Source: Candidatus Onthocola stercoravium (GTDB lineage Bacteria; Bacillota_I; Bacilli_A; RF39; UBA660). From it: DNA of 32,197 nt. The stretch covers positions 1 to 32,197 of the forward strand of contig DVHV01000059.1 of assembly GCA_018711775.1 (NCBI GenBank). The letters are read 5' to 3'. The notes under the pieces are model-generated. The model ran no database searches and had not been told where the DNA came from. It was given only the letters and a program-made list of their open reading frames with translations. Shown one piece after another: positions 30,796 through 32,197 of this stretch (its first letter is position 1; each line of letters starts with the position of its first letter). The position numbers were made by a program, and so were the translations under genes.

Positions 30796-31494
30796 TTGAA
30801 AAAGTACGGAAAGAAATATGTGGAAGCATCAAAAAATATCGATAAGAATATAGCTTATAGTTTAGAAGATGCAATTAAATTAGTAAAGAATACATCTGTT
30901 ACTAAATTTGATAGTACTGTTGAAGTTGCTATTAAATTAAATATCGATTCTAAAAAATCAGACCAACAAATGAAAGGTTCTTTATCACTTCCTAACGGAA
31001 CTGGTAAAACAAAGAAAGTATTAGTTATTGCTAAAGGCGCTTTTGCTGAAGAAGCTAAAAATGCTGGTGCTGACTTTGTTGGTGATAAAGACATGATCGA
31101 TAAAATCAAAAATGAAAACTGGTTTGGTTTTGATGTCATTGTTGCTACTCCAGATATGATGCCTGAAGTAGGAAAAATTGGTAATATTCTTGGACCAAGA
31201 AATTTAATGCCTAACCCAAAGACTGGTACAGTTACAACTAAAGTTGGTGCTATAGTTGAAGACATTAAAAAAGGTATGGTTACTTACAAGAATGATAAAT
31301 TTGGTAATATCCATACTATAATTGGTAAAGTATCTTTCGATGAATCTAAGTTACTTGAAAACTTACAATATGTAGTAACTACTATTGCTAAAGCTAAACC
31401 AAGTACAGTAAAAGGTGCATTTATTGAAAATATTACTATTTCTACTACTATGGGTCCTGGTATCAAAGTAGATAAAAATAGTTTTGACATTTAA
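30796..31494 (+). CDS. rplA: Ribosomal protein L1
   Basis: 232 aa, normal length. It binds the L1 stalk of 23S rRNA and, in many bacteria, represses its own operon. Recognised from KKYGKKYVEASKNIDKN, the domain-II block GTGKTKKVLVIAKGAFAEEA, MPEVGKIGNILGPRNLMPNP and the end NITISTTMGPGIKVD. TTG start at 30796 behind AAGGAGG 30782-30788. Second gene of the rplKA operon. The promoter of rplJ begins inside its last codons. Confidence 0.97.
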   Translation: MKKYGKKYVEASKNIDKNIAYSLEDAIKLVKNTSVTKFDSTVEVAIKLNIDSKKSDQQMKGSLSLPNGTGKTKKVLVIAKGAFAEEAKNAGADFVGDKDMIDKIKNENWFGFDVIVATPDMMPEVGKIGNILGPRNLMPNPKTGTVTTKVGAIVEDIKKGMVTYKNDKFGNIHTIIGKVSFDESKLLENLQYVVTTIAKAKPSTVKGAFIENITISTTMGPGIKVDKNSFDI

Positions 31495-31512
31495 GTTATT
31501 TTATAATATAAT
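31484..31512 (+). promoter_or_regulatory. Consensus promoter of rplJ-rplL
   Basis: TTGACA (31484-31489), exactly 17 bases, TATAAT (31507-31512): full consensus in both boxes, the best promoter of the window. The -35 box lies in the last codons and stop of rplA. Confidence 0.92.
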
Positions 31513-31517
31513 ACGTG

Positions 31518-31617
31518 TTAGAAAAAGCAAAACCGAAGACAGTAGGCATTCATAAGTCCTACCGAGGGGAACTTAAAAACTTTTATTTTTTGAGCTTCCC
31601 TAGGGAAGCTTTTCTAA
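31518..31617 (+). promoter_or_regulatory. Ribosomal protein L10 leader
   Basis: The classic layout CCGAAGACAGTAGG ... CCTACCGAGGGGAA in the 5' part, an outer stem TTAGAAAAAGC (31518-31528) with GCTTTTCTAA (31608-31617), and a 3' hairpin AGCTTCCC-TA-GGGAAGCT followed by TTTCT that can act as terminator. Matches the L10 leader known upstream of rplJL in Firmicutes, where L10 (with L12) binds to shut down its own operon. Confidence 0.93.
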
Positions 31618-31634
31618 TATAAAAAGGAGGAAAA

Positions 31635-32132
31635 ATGGCAAGCTCAAAAATTCTTGAACAAAAGAAACAAGTTGTTAGCGAAATCGTTGACAAACTTAAG
31701 AATAGTGAATCTGTTATTATATTCCAATATCAAGGTATGACTGTTGAAGAATTAAGTGACTTACGTCGCCAACTTCGTGAAGTTGAATCTGATGTTAAGG
31801 TTTATAAGAACACTTTACTAAAAAGAGCTGCTGATGAACTAAAAATAAATTTAGATGATTTCCTTGAAGGTCCAAATGCTATCCTATTTGGTAAGACATT
31901 ACTTGAACCAATCAAGATTATCTCTGAATTTGCGAAATCTCATGATAAGTTAGATATTCGTGTTGGTGTAATCAGTGGTGATGTTGCAGATTTATCTGTA
32001 ATTAAAGAATACGCATCTATTCCATCAAGAGAAGGCTTACTTACTATGCTTGCTGGTGGCATGATGCAATATGTTAAAGATTTAGCAATAAGTTTAAACT
32101 TATATGCAGAACAAATGGAAGGGAAGGAATAA
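31635..32132 (+). CDS. rplJ: Ribosomal protein L10
   Basis: 165 aa, normal length. It forms the base of the ribosomal stalk on 23S rRNA and carries L7/L12 dimers on its C-terminal helix. Recognised from ILEQKKQVVSEIVDKLKNSE, FQYQGMTVEELSDLRRQLRE, VYKNTLLKRA and the C-terminal L12-binding helix around AGGMMQYVKDLAISLNLYAE. ATG 31635 behind AAAGGAGG. Expressed through the L10 leader; three bases separate its stop from rplL. Confidence 0.97.
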   Translation: MASSKILEQKKQVVSEIVDKLKNSESVIIFQYQGMTVEELSDLRRQLREVESDVKVYKNTLLKRAADELKINLDDFLEGPNAILFGKTLLEPIKIISEFAKSHDKLDIRVGVISGDVADLSVIKEYASIPSREGLLTMLAGGMMQYVKDLAISLNLYAEQMEGKE

Positions 32133-32135
32133 AAT

Positions 32136-32197
32136 ATGGCTAAATTAAATAAGGAAGATTTTATAAGTGCTTTAAAAGAAATGACTATTCTTGAAGT
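32136..32197 (+). CDS. rplL: Ribosomal protein L7/L12 (5' end only)
   Basis: The first 20 codons, MAKLNKEDFISALKEMTILE, before the window ends: the N-terminal dimerisation helix region of L7/L12. Identification rests on position directly behind rplJ, on the GGGAAGGAAT ribosome binding site and on the helical start with the KEMTILE phrase. Confidence 0.88.
   Translation, partial: MAKLNKEDFISALKEMTILE

Noticed and set aside
1..32197. Mycoplasma-type code with TGA as Trp
   Set aside because: TGA ends several genes in overlap with downstream ATG codons, and Trp positions of conserved proteins use TGG.
1..32197. CRISPR array
   Set aside because: No regularly spaced direct repeats and no cas genes were seen.

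Overview
The window looks like the chromosome of an AT-rich, low-GC Gram-positive bacterium (Firmicutes/Bacilli side), plausibly an uncultured gut lineage near the Erysipelotrichales/RF39-type Mollicutes relatives. The evidence is a T-box leader, an L10 leader, strong AGGAGG ribosome binding sites, sigma-A-type promoters, a sortase-type cell-wall anchor and TnpB relics. The standard code is in use: TGA ends several genes (for example at 4032, 14894, 25796 and 27019) and Trp is TGG. The lineage is an inference from gene style, not a database result.

Layout. 1-2258: the end of one half and the whole of the other half of a heterodimeric ABC exporter with one degenerate ATP site. 2291-5617: an orphan holin plus an M23/SH3 endolysin-like enzyme, a PH-like protein, a membrane-anchored protein and a triple-LysM protein. 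5625-5873: the decayed 3' end of an IS605-type tnpB gene. 5881-9083: a membrane protein, tRNA-Cys, a frameshifted membrane gene, a tiny ORF and an inverted decayed tRNA-Cys copy. 9084-11315: a SipW/ER-type signal peptidase and an SDF-family Na+ symporter. 11321-15238: T-box(Phe)-pheS-pheT and a translationally coupled small HExxH protein. 15264-18153: two consecutive toxin-antitoxin/defence modules, HigB with a HigA-ImmA fusion and AbiEi/AbiEii. 18167-21732: a TtcA-like tRNA thiolase and a P-type Ca2+ ATPase.

21742-25119: a sortase-anchored surface protein (minus), a compact convergent locus with a 24-residue hydrophobic peptide gene opposed by a short RNA (possible new type I toxin-antitoxin), a small XRE regulator and a divergently transcribed surface protein whose 3' end has foreign composition. 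25163-27819: a tightly coupled TetR - [FeFe]-hydrogenase-like - ADP-ribosyltransferase operon. 27853-29886: an exported CGHC thioredoxin-like protein, a minus-strand omega-RNA-like structured element with its own promoter and no tnpB, and a membrane-anchored Ig-like protein. 30004-32197: rplK-rplA, then a consensus promoter, the L10 leader, rplJ and the start of rplL.

The housekeeping blocks (pheST, ttcA, rplKA, rplJL) are ordinary. Interest concentrates in the accessory inserts between them: the small-RNA/peptide locus at 22.9-23.2 kb, the redox-sensor/ART operon at 25.2-27.8 kb, the tnpB-less omega-RNA relic at 28.5-28.8 kb, and the paired toxin-antitoxin modules at 15.3-18.2 kb.
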